NCBI RefSeq assembly: GCF_000710345.2
Contig: NZ_JHEL01000015.1
Coordinates: 930,001-994,000, forward strand
Source: Curtobacterium sp. S6
GTDB lineage: Bacteria > Actinomycetota > Actinomycetes > Actinomycetales > Micrococcaceae
Length of the DNA: 64,000 nt
Direction of reading: 5' to 3'
A program made the position numbers and the translations under genes. Below are positions 8,013-18,180 of this stretch, in pieces; position 1 is the stretch's first letter; every line of letters begins with the position of its first letter. The notes below the pieces were generated by a model. The model was given only the letters and a program-made list of their open reading frames with translations. It did no database searches and had not been told where the DNA came from.

Positions 8013-9887
8013 TTATTCGACCGTGACCGACTTGGCCAGGTTACGCGGCTGATCGACGTCGTAGCCCTTGGCTCCGGCGAGAGCGCACGCGAAAATCTGC
8101 AACGGGACCGTGGCCAGGAGCGGCTGCATGAGAGACGGCGCCTGCGGCACGTAAATGATGTGATTCGCGTATTGCTGGACGTCCTCGTCGCCCTCCTCCG
8201 CGATGACGATGGTGATCGCCCCACGCGCCCGGATCTCCTGAATGTTGGAGACGACCTTGGCGTGCAGCGAATCCCGCCCGCGGGGCGAGGGAACGATCAC
8301 GAAGACCGGCTGGCCTTCCTCGATCAAGGCGATCGGACCGTGCTTGAGCTCACCGGCGGCGAAGCCCTCCGCGTGGATGTACGCGATCTCCTTGAGCTTG
8401 AGCGCGCCCTCCAGTGCCACGGGGAAGCCCACGTGGCGACCGAGGAACAACACCGAGGAGGCGTCGTGCATCTGAACGCCGAGATCCTTGACCTGCTGTT
8501 CGGCGTCGATGACCTCCTGGACCTTCTCCGGCATCTTCTGGAGCTCGTCGAGGATCTCGACGATCTCGTCCGAATACATGTTTCCGCGCAGTTGCGCGAG
8601 GTACAGGCCCAAGAGATAGGCCGCGGTGATCTGCGCGAGGAACGCCTTGGTCGAGGCGACCGCAATCTCGGGACCCGCGTGGGTGTACAGCGACGCATCG
8701 GACTCACGCGGGATCGAGGAGCCGTTGGTGTTGCAGATCGCGATGACCTTGGCGCCCTGTTCCCGGGCGTGACGGATCGCCATCAGGGTGTCCATGGTTT
8801 CGCCGGACTGCGACAGGGCGACGACCAGCGTCTTCTCGTTGACGATGGGGTCCCGGTAACGGAACTCGTGGGCAAGCTCCACCTCGGTGGGGATCCTGCA
8901 CCAGTGCTCGATCGCGTAGCGCGCGACCTGTCCGGCGTAGGCGGCCGTGCCGCAAGCGATCACGACGATCTTGTCCACCGAGCGAAGCACCGACTCGTCG
9001 ATATGGATCTCGTCGAGGGTCAAGCGACCCTTCTCGTCCAACCGGCCCAGCAGGGTGTCCCTGACGGCGGCGGGCTGGTCGTGGATCTCCTTGTCCATGA
9101 ACGAGGAGAAGCCGCCCTTTTCGGCCTGGGTGGCGTCCCACTTGACCTCGAAGGGCTTGCCCTCGGCCGGGTTCCCCTCGAAATCGGTGATCTGGTAGTC
9201 GGTCGCGGTGACGGTCACGACCTGATCGTTACCCATCTCGACGGCCTGCTTGGTGTAGTCGATGAAGCCGGAGACGTCGGATCCGAGGAAGTTCTCCCCG
9301 TCGCCGACACCGATCACCAACGGTGAATTACGGCGGGCGGCCACGATGCGGTCTTCCTGATCCGCGTGGACCGCCAGCAGGGTGAACGCGCCCTCGAGTC
9401 GCTGCGAGGTCAGTCGCATCGCCAGGGTGAGGTCGTGCTGCGCCTGCCCGTTGTAGATGTCGGCGAGCAGAGTCGCGGCGACCTCGGTGTCCGTCTCGGA
9501 GACGAATTCATACCCTTTGGCGCCGAGCTCTTTGCGCAGCTCGGAGAAGTTTTCGATGATGCCGTTGTGCACCAGGGAAAGACGGCCCTGGTCCACCACG
9601 TGCGGGTGGGCGTTCAGGTCGGTGGGGCCGCCGTGGGTGGCCCACCGGGTATGTCCGATGCCCAGGGTCGAGTTCGGGAGGGGTCGGGCCTCCAGCTCGG
9701 CGTCCAGGGCAGCGACCTTTCCGGCCTTCTTGCGGTACTCGACGCTTCCGTCGGCGACGACGGCGACGCCGGCCGAGTCGTAGCCTCGGTATTCGAGACG
9801 GCGAAGGCCCTCTAGGACGACATCAAGTGCATAGTACTGACGAGCGGCCGAGTCGGGCTGGCCTACGTATCCAACGATTCCACACAT
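8013..9887 (-). CDS. glmS: Glutamine--fructose-6-phosphate aminotransferase (isomerising)
   Basis: A 624-residue enzyme with MCGIVGYVG at the N-terminus (Cys2 is the glutaminase nucleophile after Met removal), a class II amidotransferase domain to about residue 220 and two SIS sugar-isomerase domains (about 290-430 and 460-600; TSQSGET-like segment SQSGETMDT). It ends in LAKSVTVE, the conserved catalytic tail. It makes glucosamine-6-phosphate for UDP-GlcNAc, which feeds peptidoglycan and mycothiol. glmM, the next enzyme, is in the same window at 15.0 kb. No obvious Shine-Dalgarno precedes the ATG, so a short or absent leader is possible. Confidence 0.97.
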   Translation of the reverse strand: MCGIVGYVGQPDSAARQYYALDVVLEGLRRLEYRGYDSAGVAVVADGSVEYRKKAGKVAALDAELEARPLPNSTLGIGHTRWATHGGPTDLNAHPHVVDQGRLSLVHNGIIENFSELRKELGAKGYEFVSETDTEVAATLLADIYNGQAQHDLTLAMRLTSQRLEGAFTLLAVHADQEDRIVAARRNSPLVIGVGDGENFLGSDVSGFIDYTKQAVEMGNDQVVTVTATDYQITDFEGNPAEGKPFEVKWDATQAEKGGFSSFMDKEIHDQPAAVRDTLLGRLDEKGRLTLDEIHIDESVLRSVDKIVVIACGTAAYAGQVARYAIEHWCRIPTEVELAHEFRYRDPIVNEKTLVVALSQSGETMDTLMAIRHAREQGAKVIAICNTNGSSIPRESDASLYTHAGPEIAVASTKAFLAQITAAYLLGLYLAQLRGNMYSDEIVEILDELQKMPEKVQEVIDAEQQVKDLGVQMHDASSVLFLGRHVGFPVALEGALKLKEIAYIHAEGFAAGELKHGPIALIEEGQPVFVIVPSPRGRDSLHAKVVSNIQEIRARGAITIVIAEEGDEDVQQYANHIIYVPQAPSLMQPLLATVPLQIFACALAGAKGYDVDQPRNLAKSVTVE

Positions 9888-9944
9888 ACGGTCAGCTTAT
9901 CCCACGTGGAGCCCGCATTTGGCCAAGAAACCCGTGATGAACAA

Positions 9945-9978
9945 CGCGGCCCCTCTCCCGTCGAGGAGAGGGGCCGCG
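9945..9978 (-). terminator. Rho-independent terminator after mtlD
   Basis: A 14-bp perfect stem (9945-9958 with 9965-9978, CGCGGCCCCTCTCC) with a six-base loop lies 19 bases beyond the mtlD stop. It separates the mtl operon from glmS. Confidence 0.88.
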
Positions 9979-9996
9979 TGGTTGCGATCGGGAGTC

Positions 9997-11139
9997 CTAC
10001 GCCTGCGCGAAGACCTCCGAGAGCTCGCCGAAGAGCGGATGCCCTGAGTCGATTCCCGTCAACTCCGTGGCCAAGGCGTCCGTGGCGGAACGATCCCCGC
10101 GGGCTTGCGCGAGCTTCCCCTGAAGCTCGACGGACTCCGCGTCTTCCGGGACATCAAAGGCCAGCGCGGCGCCGACGGCCGAGAGCAGCGCGGTGGCCTG
10201 CTCCCCGCGCTCGGCGAGTTCCGCGGCCGGCCCGATGAACCGCTCGTTCCGCGAGATCTTCCGCAAGGGAGCGCGGCCCACGCGGTCGACCGTATCCGGC
10301 AGGTGCGGATTCGTGAAGCGAGTCAGGATCTTGTCCACATAGGCTTGCTGCACCTCGGGGGCGAACCCAAACTTCGCGACCAGCAAGGTCTTGGTCTCGG
10401 CCAGCACCGCTTCTACCTGGCTGCGGACCTCCGGCGCGGCGAGGGCATCGGAAATCTTCTCGATACCCGCCCGGTAACCGAAATAGGCCGTCGACGCGTG
10501 GCCGGTGTTGACCGTGAACAGCTTGCGCGTGATGTACGGCGCGAGGTCGTCGACCCACGTGATGCCGGGAACCTCGGGGGTCTGCCCGGCGAAGGGTTCC
10601 GCGTGAACCGCCCACTCGTGGTAGGTCTCCACCGTGACGTCCAGGCCCTGCCCCGGCTCCTGGTTCGGGACGATCCGGTCGACCGCGGTGTTCGCGAAGA
10701 TCGCGACGTCGTCGGCCTCCGGGTACACCTCGCGGATCGCCGCGGCGAGCCCGTCCGTCGCATTGATCGCGTTTTCGCAGGCCATCACGGCCACCTTGCC
10801 CGCACCCGACTCCGCGCGGGCCTTCAGGCCCTGGGCGATGGCGGGGGCGATGAGCTTCAGGACCGTGGGCCCCACGGCGGTCGTGACGATGTCCGCCGTG
10901 CGGATCTGCTCGGTCAGGGCCTCAGGGTCGGTCGCGGAATTGACCCCGCTGAAGTTCGTGACCGGGATGTCCCGAGGCTCGGCGCCGACCTCGTGCACGG
11001 TGTACGTGCTTTCCGAGTTCAGCGAATCGATCAGGGGCTGCGCCACGTCGGCGAAGACGAGGTCGTATCCGGCCTCGTGGAGCAGGACCCCCACGAAACC
11101 GCGGCCGATGTTTCCGGCGCCAAAATGCAGGGCTTTCAT
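9997..11139 (-). CDS. mtlD: Mannitol-1-phosphate 5-dehydrogenase
   Basis: A 380-residue member of the long-chain mannitol dehydrogenase family. It opens with MKALHFGAGNIGRGFVG, the dinucleotide-binding loop, and has the NTAVDRIVP block and KLFTVNTGH catalytic region containing the conserved lysine, asparagine and histidine. It oxidises mannitol-1-phosphate to fructose-6-phosphate with NAD. Its start overlaps the mtlA stop (ATGA), so phosphorylation by the PTS and oxidation are coupled in one transcript. The product feeds glycolysis and GlmS. Confidence 0.96.
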   Translation of the reverse strand: MKALHFGAGNIGRGFVGVLLHEAGYDLVFADVAQPLIDSLNSESTYTVHEVGAEPRDIPVTNFSGVNSATDPEALTEQIRTADIVTTAVGPTVLKLIAPAIAQGLKARAESGAGKVAVMACENAINATDGLAAAIREVYPEADDVAIFANTAVDRIVPNQEPGQGLDVTVETYHEWAVHAEPFAGQTPEVPGITWVDDLAPYITRKLFTVNTGHASTAYFGYRAGIEKISDALAAPEVRSQVEAVLAETKTLLVAKFGFAPEVQQAYVDKILTRFTNPHLPDTVDRVGRAPLRKISRNERFIGPAAELAERGEQATALLSAVGAALAFDVPEDAESVELQGKLAQARGDRSATDALATELTGIDSGHPLFGELSEVFAQA

Positions 11140-13193
11140 GAATTCACCTTTCCGAAGATGTCGAGGATCTCCTCGGGCGACTGAGCCGCCTCCAGCTGCG
11201 CCACGGCCTCCTTGCTCGAGAAGGTCTTGGCGATCTTCTGCAGGAGGCTCAGGTGCTCGCCGCCCGCGCCGGCAATGCCGATCACGAAGCGGGCTTCTTT
11301 ACCGTTCCACTCGACGCCGTCGTCGTAGCGGACGAAGGACATCGCGGAGGAATGGATCGCCGACTTGGCCTCGTTGGTTCCGTGGGGAATCGCCAGGCCG
11401 TTGCCCATGAACGTGGACACCGAGGCCTCACGCTCATGCATGGACTCCAGGTACGACGGGTCGACCTTTCCGGTCTCGATCAGCAACTTCCCGGCCTCGT
11501 CGATGGCGGCGTCGCGGTCGGTGGCCCGCCCGCCCAGAACGATCGAGGAGCGGTCCAGAATGACCCGATCACCGGCGGCATCCGAGGCCTCGCCGTCGGA
11601 GGAGGCCGTCGCCGTGGCGGCGGTCGCGCCGGCCGCCGAACCCGTCGCGGTCGCCTCTGCGGCGGTGCCCGAGGCCGAGGCCTCTGCAGCACCCTTCGAG
11701 GCGCCCTCGTGCTGCTCGCGAATCAGCTCCACGATCTCGTCGTAGCGCGGCGAGCTCATGAAGTTGTCCACCGCGACGTGCTGCGCCGAGGGTGTCGGCG
11801 CCGCGGCGCGGTCGGCCAGGTCCTCGTGGGAGACCAACAGGTCGTAGTCGTCCTGCAGCGAGTTGATGGCCTTGTTGACGACCGTGACGTCCTGACCGTA
11901 CCCGGCATCCTTGATTTTGTTGCGGAGCACCGAGGCACCCATCGCGGAAGATCCCATGCCGGCATCGCAGGCGAAGACGATCGAGCGGATCACCGTGTTC
12001 TTGGAGCCGTCTCCCACTAGGGCGCCGGAGACCGATGACTTCTTGCCCTTCATGGACTCCATGTCGGCGGTCGCCTTCGCGAGGTCACCGTCGTCCTTCT
12101 TGGAGACCTTGAGGATGATCGAGGCGACCAGGAGCGAGACGATCGTGGCCGTGAGCCACCCGAGGGTGACGCCGAGGATCGCGTTCGGCGGGGCGTTCAC
12201 GTAGAGGAAAATCAGGGACCCCGGCGCCGCTGGCGAGCGGAGGCCGGCGTGGAAGATCAGCTCGACGAAGACGCCGGACATGCCGCCCAGAATCGTGGCC
12301 GCCAGCAACTGCGGCTTCATCAGAACGTAGGGGAAGTAGATTTCGTGAATACCGCCGAGGGCGTGAATCAGTGCGGCGGCGGGAGCGCTGGCCCGTGCGG
12401 CGCCGCGACCGAAGAACGTGTAGGCCAGCAGAATTCCCAGGCCCGGCCCGGGATTCGCCTCGAGCAGGAACAGGATGGACTTACCCTGTTGGAGCGCCTG
12501 GTCCGTGCCAAGGGGCGTCAGGATGCCGTGGTTGATCGCGTTGTTGAGGAACAACACCTTGGCCGGTTCGATCAGGATCGAGGCCAAGGGCAGAAGCTTC
12601 ATGTCGATGAGCCAACCGACCGCGCCGCCCGCGATCTCCATGAGCCAGTGCATGATCGGCGCGAGCCAGAACATCGAGGCGATCGCCAGCGCCGCCCCGA
12701 TGATGCCCGAGGAGAAGTTGTTGATCAGCATTTCGAAGCCGGGCTTGATCCGGCCTTCCATGAACTGGTCGAATTTCTTGACCACCCAGGCGCCCAAGGG
12801 ACCCATGATCATCGCGCCCAGGAACATGGGCGATCCGGGCTTATCGCCGATGAAGACCGGCGAGGAGGTGGCCAGGATGACGCCCATGGTGGCGACGGCG
12901 CCGACGACGCCGCCTCGCACGTCGTGGATCAGCTTGCCACCGGTGTATGCGATGAGGATCGGCAGCAAGTAGGTCACCATCGGGCTGATGGCGGAGTTGA
13001 TGTATTCGTTGGCAAACGGCCCGTGCCCGCCCTGCGGATCATCGGACCAGAGGAAGAGCGCCGTGAGCAGGCCCCAGGCGATGAAGGCGCCAATATTGGG
13101 CATGATCATGGACGAGAGGAAGGTGCCGAATTTTTGCACGCGCACGCGCGTGCCGACCTTCTTCTTCGGGGAGGTTGTAGCGGTGGTAGACAA
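11136..13193 (-). CDS. mtlA: PTS mannitol permease EIICBA (mtlA)
   Basis: About 685 residues from a TTG at 13191-13193 preceded by GGAG; upstream in-frame sequence is arginine-rich and non-homologous. EIIC occupies about residues 20-365 with the GIHEIYFPYV motif near 281. EIIB has its phospho-cysteine in FACDAGMGSSAMG (about Cys409). EIIA has its phospho-histidine in GLAIPHGTNEAK (about His604). An alanine/threonine/serine/glutamate-rich linker (about 499-541) joins B and A. It imports and phosphorylates mannitol at the membrane using phosphate from HPr. No mtlR-type regulator is adjacent, and no ptsH or ptsI is in the window. Confidence 0.95.
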   Translation of the reverse strand: MSTTATTSPKKKVGTRVRVQKFGTFLSSMIMPNIGAFIAWGLLTALFLWSDDPQGGHGPFANEYINSAISPMVTYLLPILIAYTGGKLIHDVRGGVVGAVATMGVILATSSPVFIGDKPGSPMFLGAMIMGPLGAWVVKKFDQFMEGRIKPGFEMLINNFSSGIIGAALAIASMFWLAPIMHWLMEIAGGAVGWLIDMKLLPLASILIEPAKVLFLNNAINHGILTPLGTDQALQQGKSILFLLEANPGPGLGILLAYTFFGRGAARASAPAAALIHALGGIHEIYFPYVLMKPQLLAATILGGMSGVFVELIFHAGLRSPAAPGSLIFLYVNAPPNAILGVTLGWLTATIVSLLVASIILKVSKKDDGDLAKATADMESMKGKKSSVSGALVGDGSKNTVIRSIVFACDAGMGSSAMGASVLRNKIKDAGYGQDVTVVNKAINSLQDDYDLLVSHEDLADRAAAPTPSAQHVAVDNFMSSPRYDEIVELIREQHEGASKGAAEASASGTAAEATATGSAAGATAATATASSDGEASDAAGDRVILDRSSIVLGGRATDRDAAIDEAGKLLIETGKVDPSYLESMHEREASVSTFMGNGLAIPHGTNEAKSAIHSSAMSFVRYDDGVEWNGKEARFVIGIAGAGGEHLSLLQKIAKTFSSKEAVAQLEAAQSPEEILDIFGKVNS

Positions 13194-13439
13194 GGTATCT
13201 CCAGGTTCAGAGGGTTCACTTTCTCCGAACCGGGAACCGGGCCCGGACCGCCGGCGCCACCGTTGACGCCGACGCATCGAATCAGTGAATGCGTCATGGC
13301 GAGGATCCACGAGTAATTCTCGGCGGCCCCCAATCTGGCACTATCATATCCATTTCCGGCGATCTCGAACCGGGCTTGCGGGATCACGGGACACGCATCG
13401 AATTCGAATTCCCCGGACGCGGGTCGTAAACTGCGTGAA

Positions 13440-14396
13440 ATGACCCACTTGACGGCGATCTCTCGCACCTCTCCGTTCGTGTCGCTCGACCGGGAAACGT
13501 GGTCGCGCCTTTCGGACGAGATCGAAGTTCCCCTCTCCGGCGATGAAATCGAGAGGCTCCGTGGCCTCGGCGAGACCCTCGATGTCGAGGAGGTCCGCCA
13601 GGTTTACCTGCCGATATCGCGCCTGTTGAACCTCTACGCGAATTCGGTCGGGGAACTCAATCAGCAAACCAACCGATTTCTTCACGAGGATCACCAGCGC
13701 ACACCCTTCGTGATCGGCGTCGCGGGTTCGGTGGCGGCCGGCAAGTCCACGACCGCGCGCCTCCTCCGGGCCCTGATGAGCCGCTGGCCCACGACCCCCA
13801 ACGTCCAGCTGGTCACGACCGACGGATTCCTCTATCCCAACGCCGAGCTCGAGGCCCGCGGCCTGATGCAACGCAAGGGATTCCCGGAGTCCTACGACAG
13901 GCGGGCCCTGTTGCGCTTCGTCTCGGAGATCAAGTCCGGCTCTCCCGTGGTCACGGCGCCCAAGTACTCGCACATGACCTACGACATCCTCGAGGACGAC
14001 GAAACCGTGGTCACCCGCCCGGACGTGCTGATCGTCGAGGGCCTTAACGTGCTTGCCCCCGCGCAATTGCGTCCCGACGACACGGCCGCCCTCGCCCTGA
14101 GCGACTTCTTCGATTTCTCGATCTACGTCGACGCGCGGACGAGCGATATCGAGCACTGGTATGTCGAACGATTCCTCAAGCTCCGGAGCTCGGCATTTAC
14201 GGATCCGGAATCCTATTTCCGTAAATATGCGGATCTCTCCGACGACGAGGCGCGCAGCACGGCCCGCGATATCTGGCGCCGGATCAACGAGCCCAACCTG
14301 GTCCACAACGTGCGACCGACCCGTGGCCGCGCCAAGTTGATCCTCTCCAAGGATGCCGATCACTCGACTCGGCGGGTTCTTCTTCGCAAGAATTAG
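13440..14396 (+). CDS. coaA: Type I pantothenate kinase
   Basis: A 318-residue P-loop kinase with GSVAAGKST at about 96-104, followed by [10 protein letters not shown] and RKGFPESYD, all signatures of bacterial CoaA. It phosphorylates pantothenate, the first and regulated step of CoA synthesis. It is divergent from mtlA across about 245 bases. No clear Shine-Dalgarno sequence precedes the ATG at 13440. The length matches E. coli CoaA (316). Confidence 0.96.
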   Translation: MTHLTAISRTSPFVSLDRETWSRLSDEIEVPLSGDEIERLRGLGETLDVEEVRQVYLPISRLLNLYANSVGELNQQTNRFLHEDHQRTPFVIGVAGSVAAGKSTTARLLRALMSRWPTTPNVQLVTTDGFLYPNAELEARGLMQRKGFPESYDRRALLRFVSEIKSGSPVVTAPKYSHMTYDILEDDETVVTRPDVLIVEGLNVLAPAQLRPDDTAALALSDFFDFSIYVDARTSDIEHWYVERFLKLRSSAFTDPESYFRKYADLSDDEARSTARDIWRRINEPNLVHNVRPTRGRAKLILSKDADHSTRRVLLRKN

Positions 14397-14518
14397 CGAT
14401 GTTGTGAAACCCCGGTGGATCTATTTCATTTTTTAGCAATCACCGGTATCGGGGTGATGTAGCGCTCCACAGGTCGAAATGCATTCCTTGAACCGAAATG
14501 CATGTGTACGATAACGAC

Positions 14519-14941
14519 ATGCTTAAAGGTTTCAAAGAATTCATTATGCGGGGCAACGTCATCGACCTCGCGGTCGGTGTCATCATCGGTGGCGCGTTCA
14601 GCACCGTCGTGACGGCCCTCGTCCAGTCGGTCATCATGCCCGCGATCTCGATGCTCGTCGGCTCCCCCAATTTCGATTCGTTCCTGGCCTTCGGGGACAT
14701 CAAGGTCGGCGTCTTCCTGACCGCCGTCGTCAACTTCCTTCTGGTCGCCGCGGCCCTCTACTTCTGCATCGTCATGCCGATCAATGCGATGAATGCGCGC
14801 CGCGCCAAGAAGCTGGGTCTGGAAGACGAAGACGAGACCGAGCCCGAGGTCGCGCTGCTCACCGAGATTCGCGACGCCCTGCTGGCCAATAAGAACGTCA
14901 CGGGGGCCGATTCCTACATCGATCCCGACCACAAGAACTAG
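14519..14941 (+). CDS. mscL: Large-conductance mechanosensitive channel MscL
   Basis: A 140-residue membrane protein. The first transmembrane helix follows MLKGFKEFIMRGNVIDLAVG, and the second is near residues 66-90 (VNFLLVAAALYFCIVM). A charged C-terminal helix follows. The pentamer opens under membrane tension to release solutes during osmotic downshock. The ATG at 14519 matches the conserved family N-terminus; an ATG at 14498 would add seven residues. It ends in a strong terminator shared with the convergent glmM. Confidence 0.95.
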   Translation: MLKGFKEFIMRGNVIDLAVGVIIGGAFSTVVTALVQSVIMPAISMLVGSPNFDSFLAFGDIKVGVFLTAVVNFLLVAAALYFCIVMPINAMNARRAKKLGLEDEDETEPEVALLTEIRDALLANKNVTGADSYIDPDHKN

Positions 14942-14955
14942 TCCCCCGCTAACGC

Positions 14956-14996
14956 AACGGGCCCCGCACCACATGGTGCGGGGCCCGTTTTCTTTC
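14956..14996. terminator. Bidirectional terminator between mscL and glmM
   Basis: A GC-rich inverted repeat (14956-14971 with 14974-14989) forms a stem of about 14-15 bp with a small loop. TTTTCTTT follows on the plus strand. It lies 15 bases after the mscL stop and nine bases before the glmM stop. Confidence 0.9.
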
Positions 14997-15004
14997 GGGT
15001 GGCG

Positions 15005-16363
15005 CTACAGGGCAAGCTCCTTCGCCACGACGTCGGCCAAGCGGGTCGCGTGGCGGTCCACCGTGGGCTGATCCGGCCCCTCAACCATGACGCGCACGAG
15101 CGGCTCGGTCCCGGAGGGGCGCAAGAGAACGCGTCCGTCCGCCCCGAGTTCGGTCTCGACGGCCTGGACGGCCGCCTGAACCGCCTCATTCGAATCCGCC
15201 GAGGCCTTGTCCACGCCGGGCACGTTGATCATGGTCTGCGGGGCGCGTTCGAAGCGGTGCGCGAGGGTCGACAGGGACAGACCCGTGCGGTTAATCTCCG
15301 CCGCCAGGTGCAGGCCCGTGAGGATACCGTCGCCCGTGGTCGCGTAGTCGCTCATGATCACGTGACCGGACTGCTCGCCGCCGAGGTTGTATCCGTTTTC
15401 CTTCATGGCCTCGAGCACGTACCGGTCACCGACCTTCGTGCGGATCAGCGAGATCCCCTCGGACGCGAGGTATTGCTCCATCCCCAGGTTGGTCATCACG
15501 GTCGCGACCAACGTGTTGTCTTTGAGCTTCCCCGCATCGCGACGCGCAATGGCCAGAATGGACATGATGATGTCGCCGTCGACGATCTCACCGCGTTCGT
15601 CCACGGCCAGGCAGCGGTCGGCATCGCCGTCGTGGGCGATCCCGAGGTCCGCTCCGAGCTCGCGAACCTTCGCCTGCAGGCCGGCCAGGTGAGTCGAGCC
15701 CACCCCGTCGTTGATGTTGGTTCCGCTCGGTTCGGCCGCCACGACGTGGACCTTGGCCCCCGCGATGTGGAAGGCGTCCGGCGAACACCCCGAGGCCGCG
15801 CCGTTGGCGCAGTCCAGAACGATCGTCAGGCCTTCGAGGGCCAGCCGTCCGGGGAGCGTCGAGAGCAGGTGCGTCACGTAGCGATCCTCAGCATCCGCGA
15901 AGCGCGAGATCTTTCCGACCTCTCCCCCATCCGGGTACCTGAATTCCTTGGACCGGTAGACCGCCTCGATGCGGTCCTCGATCTCGTCGGGCAGCTTCTT
16001 GCCGCCGCGGGCCAGGAACTTAATGCCGTTGTCGTAGAACGGATTATGCGAAGCGGAGATCATGACGCCAAAATCGGCGTCCAGGTCCGCGACAAGATAC
16101 GCCGCGGCCGGGGTCGGGAGCATCCCGGCGTCATACACATCGACGCCCGAGGACGCGAGGCCCGCCATGATGGCGGCGCCGATGAATTCACCGCTCACGC
16201 GCGAATCGTGAGCGATCACTGCCTTGGGTCGAGACCCCTCGGCGACTTGGTCGAATCCAAGGACCAGTGCTGCCGCCTGTGCCAATTCCAAAGAGGACAG
16301 GGCGCACATTTTGTCGCTGTTCGCGCGGGCTCGTACACCGTCGGTACCAAATAATCTAGACAT
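15005..16363 (-). CDS. glmM: Phosphoglucosamine mutase
   Basis: A 452-residue alpha-D-phosphohexomutase. The N-terminus [11 protein letters not shown] is diagnostic of GlmM, the phospho-serine lies in ISASHNP (about Ser105), the metal loop is DGDADR, and the C-terminal phosphate-binding loop is [11 protein letters not shown]. It converts glucosamine-6-phosphate (from GlmS) to glucosamine-1-phosphate on the way to UDP-GlcNAc. It lies 11 bases downstream of ppk2 on the same strand and is probably cotranscribed with it, rather than forming the rpsI-glmM arrangement common elsewhere. Confidence 0.97.
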   Translation of the reverse strand: MSRLFGTDGVRARANSDKMCALSSLELAQAAALVLGFDQVAEGSRPKAVIAHDSRVSGEFIGAAIMAGLASSGVDVYDAGMLPTPAAAYLVADLDADFGVMISASHNPFYDNGIKFLARGGKKLPDEIEDRIEAVYRSKEFRYPDGGEVGKISRFADAEDRYVTHLLSTLPGRLALEGLTIVLDCANGAASGCSPDAFHIAGAKVHVVAAEPSGTNINDGVGSTHLAGLQAKVRELGADLGIAHDGDADRCLAVDERGEIVDGDIIMSILAIARRDAGKLKDNTLVATVMTNLGMEQYLASEGISLIRTKVGDRYVLEAMKENGYNLGGEQSGHVIMSDYATTGDGILTGLHLAAEINRTGLSLSTLAHRFERAPQTMINVPGVDKASADSNEAVQAAVQAVETELGADGRVLLRPSGTEPLVRVMVEGPDQPTVDRHATRLADVVAKELAL

Positions 16364-16374
16364 CGTTGGTCATT

Positions 16375-17526
16375 CTACGCATGTCCCCGCTCAACTTCGG
16401 ACTTGACTACGGGAAACCCCTCACGGTTGCGTTCTTCTTCTTCGAAGACCTCGGTAGCGGGCCCCACGATGAGGCCGTCCGGCGTCCCGACGACGTCGTG
16501 GTCTTTATTGGGGTAATCGAACTGGGACAGCACGTACTTCATCGCTTCGAGCCGGGCGCGCTTTTTGTCGTTCGACTTCACGATGGTCCACGGGGCGTCG
16601 CCGGTGTTCGTGTAGAAGAACATCGCTTCCTTGGCCTCGGTGTAATCGTCCCACTTGTCCAGGGAGGCCAAGTCGGTCGGTGAGAGCTTCCACTGCCGCA
16701 CCGGATCCGTTCGGCGGGCCTCGAAACGGGCCAATTGCTCGGCGCGGGTCACCGAGAACCAAAACTTGATGAGGTGGATCCCCGAGTTGACGAGCATCCG
16801 CTCGAGCTCAGGGGCCTGCCGCATGAATTCGTAGTATTGGTGCGGCGTGCAGTAGCCCATGACGCGCTCGACGCCGGCCCGGTTGTACCAGGACCGGTCC
16901 ATCAGCACGATCTCGCCTCCCGAGGGGAGATGCTGAATATACCGCTGGAAATACCACTGCGTCTGTTCGATCTCGGTGGGCTTCTCCAGGGCGACCACCC
17001 GCGAGCCGCGAGGATTCATGTGCTCCATGAATCTCTTGATCGACCCGCCCTTACCGGCGGCATCTCGGCCCTCAAAGATCAGCAGAATCTTCTGCCCGGA
17101 CTCCTTGACCCACAGCTGAAGCTTCAGCAGCTCGATCTGCAGGGAGCGTTTGGTTCTCTCGTACTCTTTGCGTTTGAGCTTTTCGTCGTAGGGATAATCA
17201 ATGCTCCACACGTCGGATGCGGAATGGTTCTTGTGCAACCGATGCGTCAGGGAGGCGATCTCGTCGAGTTCCGCAGCGTAGTCCTCGGTGACCGAGCGCC
17301 GTCGGGCCTGTTTCTTCAAGGCCTCGTCCACCGCCGGGGTCTCCTCCTGTCCGGGTTTGGTCGGGGCTTGGCCTCCGGCCATGACCCGAGCGGCCTGCCG
17401 GCTCCGCTCCGAGGGCCGGGTCGTCTCGGTGTCCCCGCGTGGGTCCTCGGCCCGCTTCGCCGTCGAGGCGGGCTTCCCGGAGGCCCCGGGCCCCCGCGGA
17501 TCGTTCCGATGAGTCTTCTTCGCCAT
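16375..17526 (-). CDS. ppk2: Polyphosphate kinase 2
   Basis: A 383-residue PPK2-family protein. After a charged, low-complexity N-terminal region (about 1-75), the core has Walker A GRDAAGKGGS (about 153-162), FMEHMNPRG, and VLMDRSWYNRAGVE with the Walker B aspartate. A lid with RRTDP follows, then WTIVKSNDKKRAR. PPK2 enzymes use polyphosphate to phosphorylate nucleotides, usually GDP or ADP; the preferred nucleotide cannot be read here. Start ATG has AAGGAG upstream. It sits directly before glmM and after the rpsI terminator, so it probably has its own promoter. Confidence 0.92.
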   Translation of the reverse strand: MAKKTHRNDPRGPGASGKPASTAKRAEDPRGDTETTRPSERSRQAARVMAGGQAPTKPGQEETPAVDEALKKQARRRSVTEDYAAELDEIASLTHRLHKNHSASDVWSIDYPYDEKLKRKEYERTKRSLQIELLKLQLWVKESGQKILLIFEGRDAAGKGGSIKRFMEHMNPRGSRVVALEKPTEIEQTQWYFQRYIQHLPSGGEIVLMDRSWYNRAGVERVMGYCTPHQYYEFMRQAPELERMLVNSGIHLIKFWFSVTRAEQLARFEARRTDPVRQWKLSPTDLASLDKWDDYTEAKEAMFFYTNTGDAPWTIVKSNDKKRARLEAMKYVLSQFDYPNKDHDVVGTPDGLIVGPATEVFEEEERNREGFPVVKSEVERGHA

Positions 17527-17592
17527 CAGGATTCTCCTTCTCCTCGGCTCCAGTCAGGTCATTTTATCCCGAGGCGGGCGGCCCTTAAACGA

Positions 17593-17628
17593 CAAACCCC
17601 TCCCCGCCCGAGGGCGAAGAGGGGTTTG
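17593..17628 (-). terminator. Terminator after rpsI
   Basis: A 10-bp stem, CAAACCCCTC (17593-17602) with GAGGGGTTTG (17619-17628), lies 17 bases past the rpsI stop and is followed in the minus direction by a U-rich GUCGUUUAA. Confidence 0.82.
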
Positions 17629-17644
17629 CGCGGTTCCGGGCGAA

Positions 17645-18148
17645 TTAACGCTTGGAGAACTGCGAGGCCTTGCGGGCCTTCTTGAGGCCGGCCTTCTTGC
17701 GCTCGATGACGCGGGCGTCACGAGTCAGGAATCCTGCCTTCTTGAGGGCCGGACGATTGTTTTCGAGGTCGATCTCGTTCAGTGCACGAGCCACGCCGAG
17801 GCGCATCGCACCGGCCTGGCCGGAGGGGCCACCACCGTGCACGCGGGCGATGACGTCGTACGATCCCTCGAGCTCGAGGAGCTTGAACGGATCGTTGACT
17901 TCCTGCTGGTGCAGCTTATTCGGGAAGTAGACATCCAACGGGCGACCGTTGACGCTCCACTGACCCGAGCCGGGGATGACCCTAACGCGGGCGATGGCCT
18001 GCTTGCGACGGCCAACGGCCGCACCCGAAACGGTCAACGCGGGGCGCTCGGCGGGAGCGGTCTCGGCGACGGTTTCGGTGGACTCGGAGGTGTACGAGGT
18101 CATCTCCTCGCCCTCGGGGTTGATCTGGTCTTCAGTATTCTGAGCCAC
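17645..18148 (-). CDS. rpsI: 30S ribosomal protein S9
   Basis: A 167-residue protein with [24 protein letters not shown] and a C-terminal [12 protein letters not shown] ending in the family SKR, which contacts P-site tRNA. An acidic 45-residue N-terminal extension is usual in actinobacteria. Start GTG at 18146-18148 follows AGGAGA. It is second in the rplM-rpsI operon, 32 bases after rplM. Confidence 0.97.
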   Translation of the reverse strand: MAQNTEDQINPEGEEMTSYTSESTETVAETAPAERPALTVSGAAVGRRKQAIARVRVIPGSGQWSVNGRPLDVYFPNKLHQQEVNDPFKLLELEGSYDVIARVHGGGPSGQAGAMRLGVARALNEIDLENNRPALKKAGFLTRDARVIERKKAGLKKARKASQFSKR

Positions 18149-18180
18149 GATTTCTCCTGACAGTTTCTTCGTAGGCCCGA

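Noticed and set aside
11635-11700. Ala/Thr/Ser repeat in mtlA as a possible mobile or phase-variable repeat
   Set aside because: It codes for an imperfect interdomain linker with no exact DNA repeat unit; this is normal in fused PTS proteins.
14439-14458. ATCACC-N8-GGTGAT dyad between coaA and mscL as a terminator
   Set aside because: The T-run lies before, not after, the stem on the plus strand, so it does not fit a terminator. A weak regulatory role cannot be excluded.
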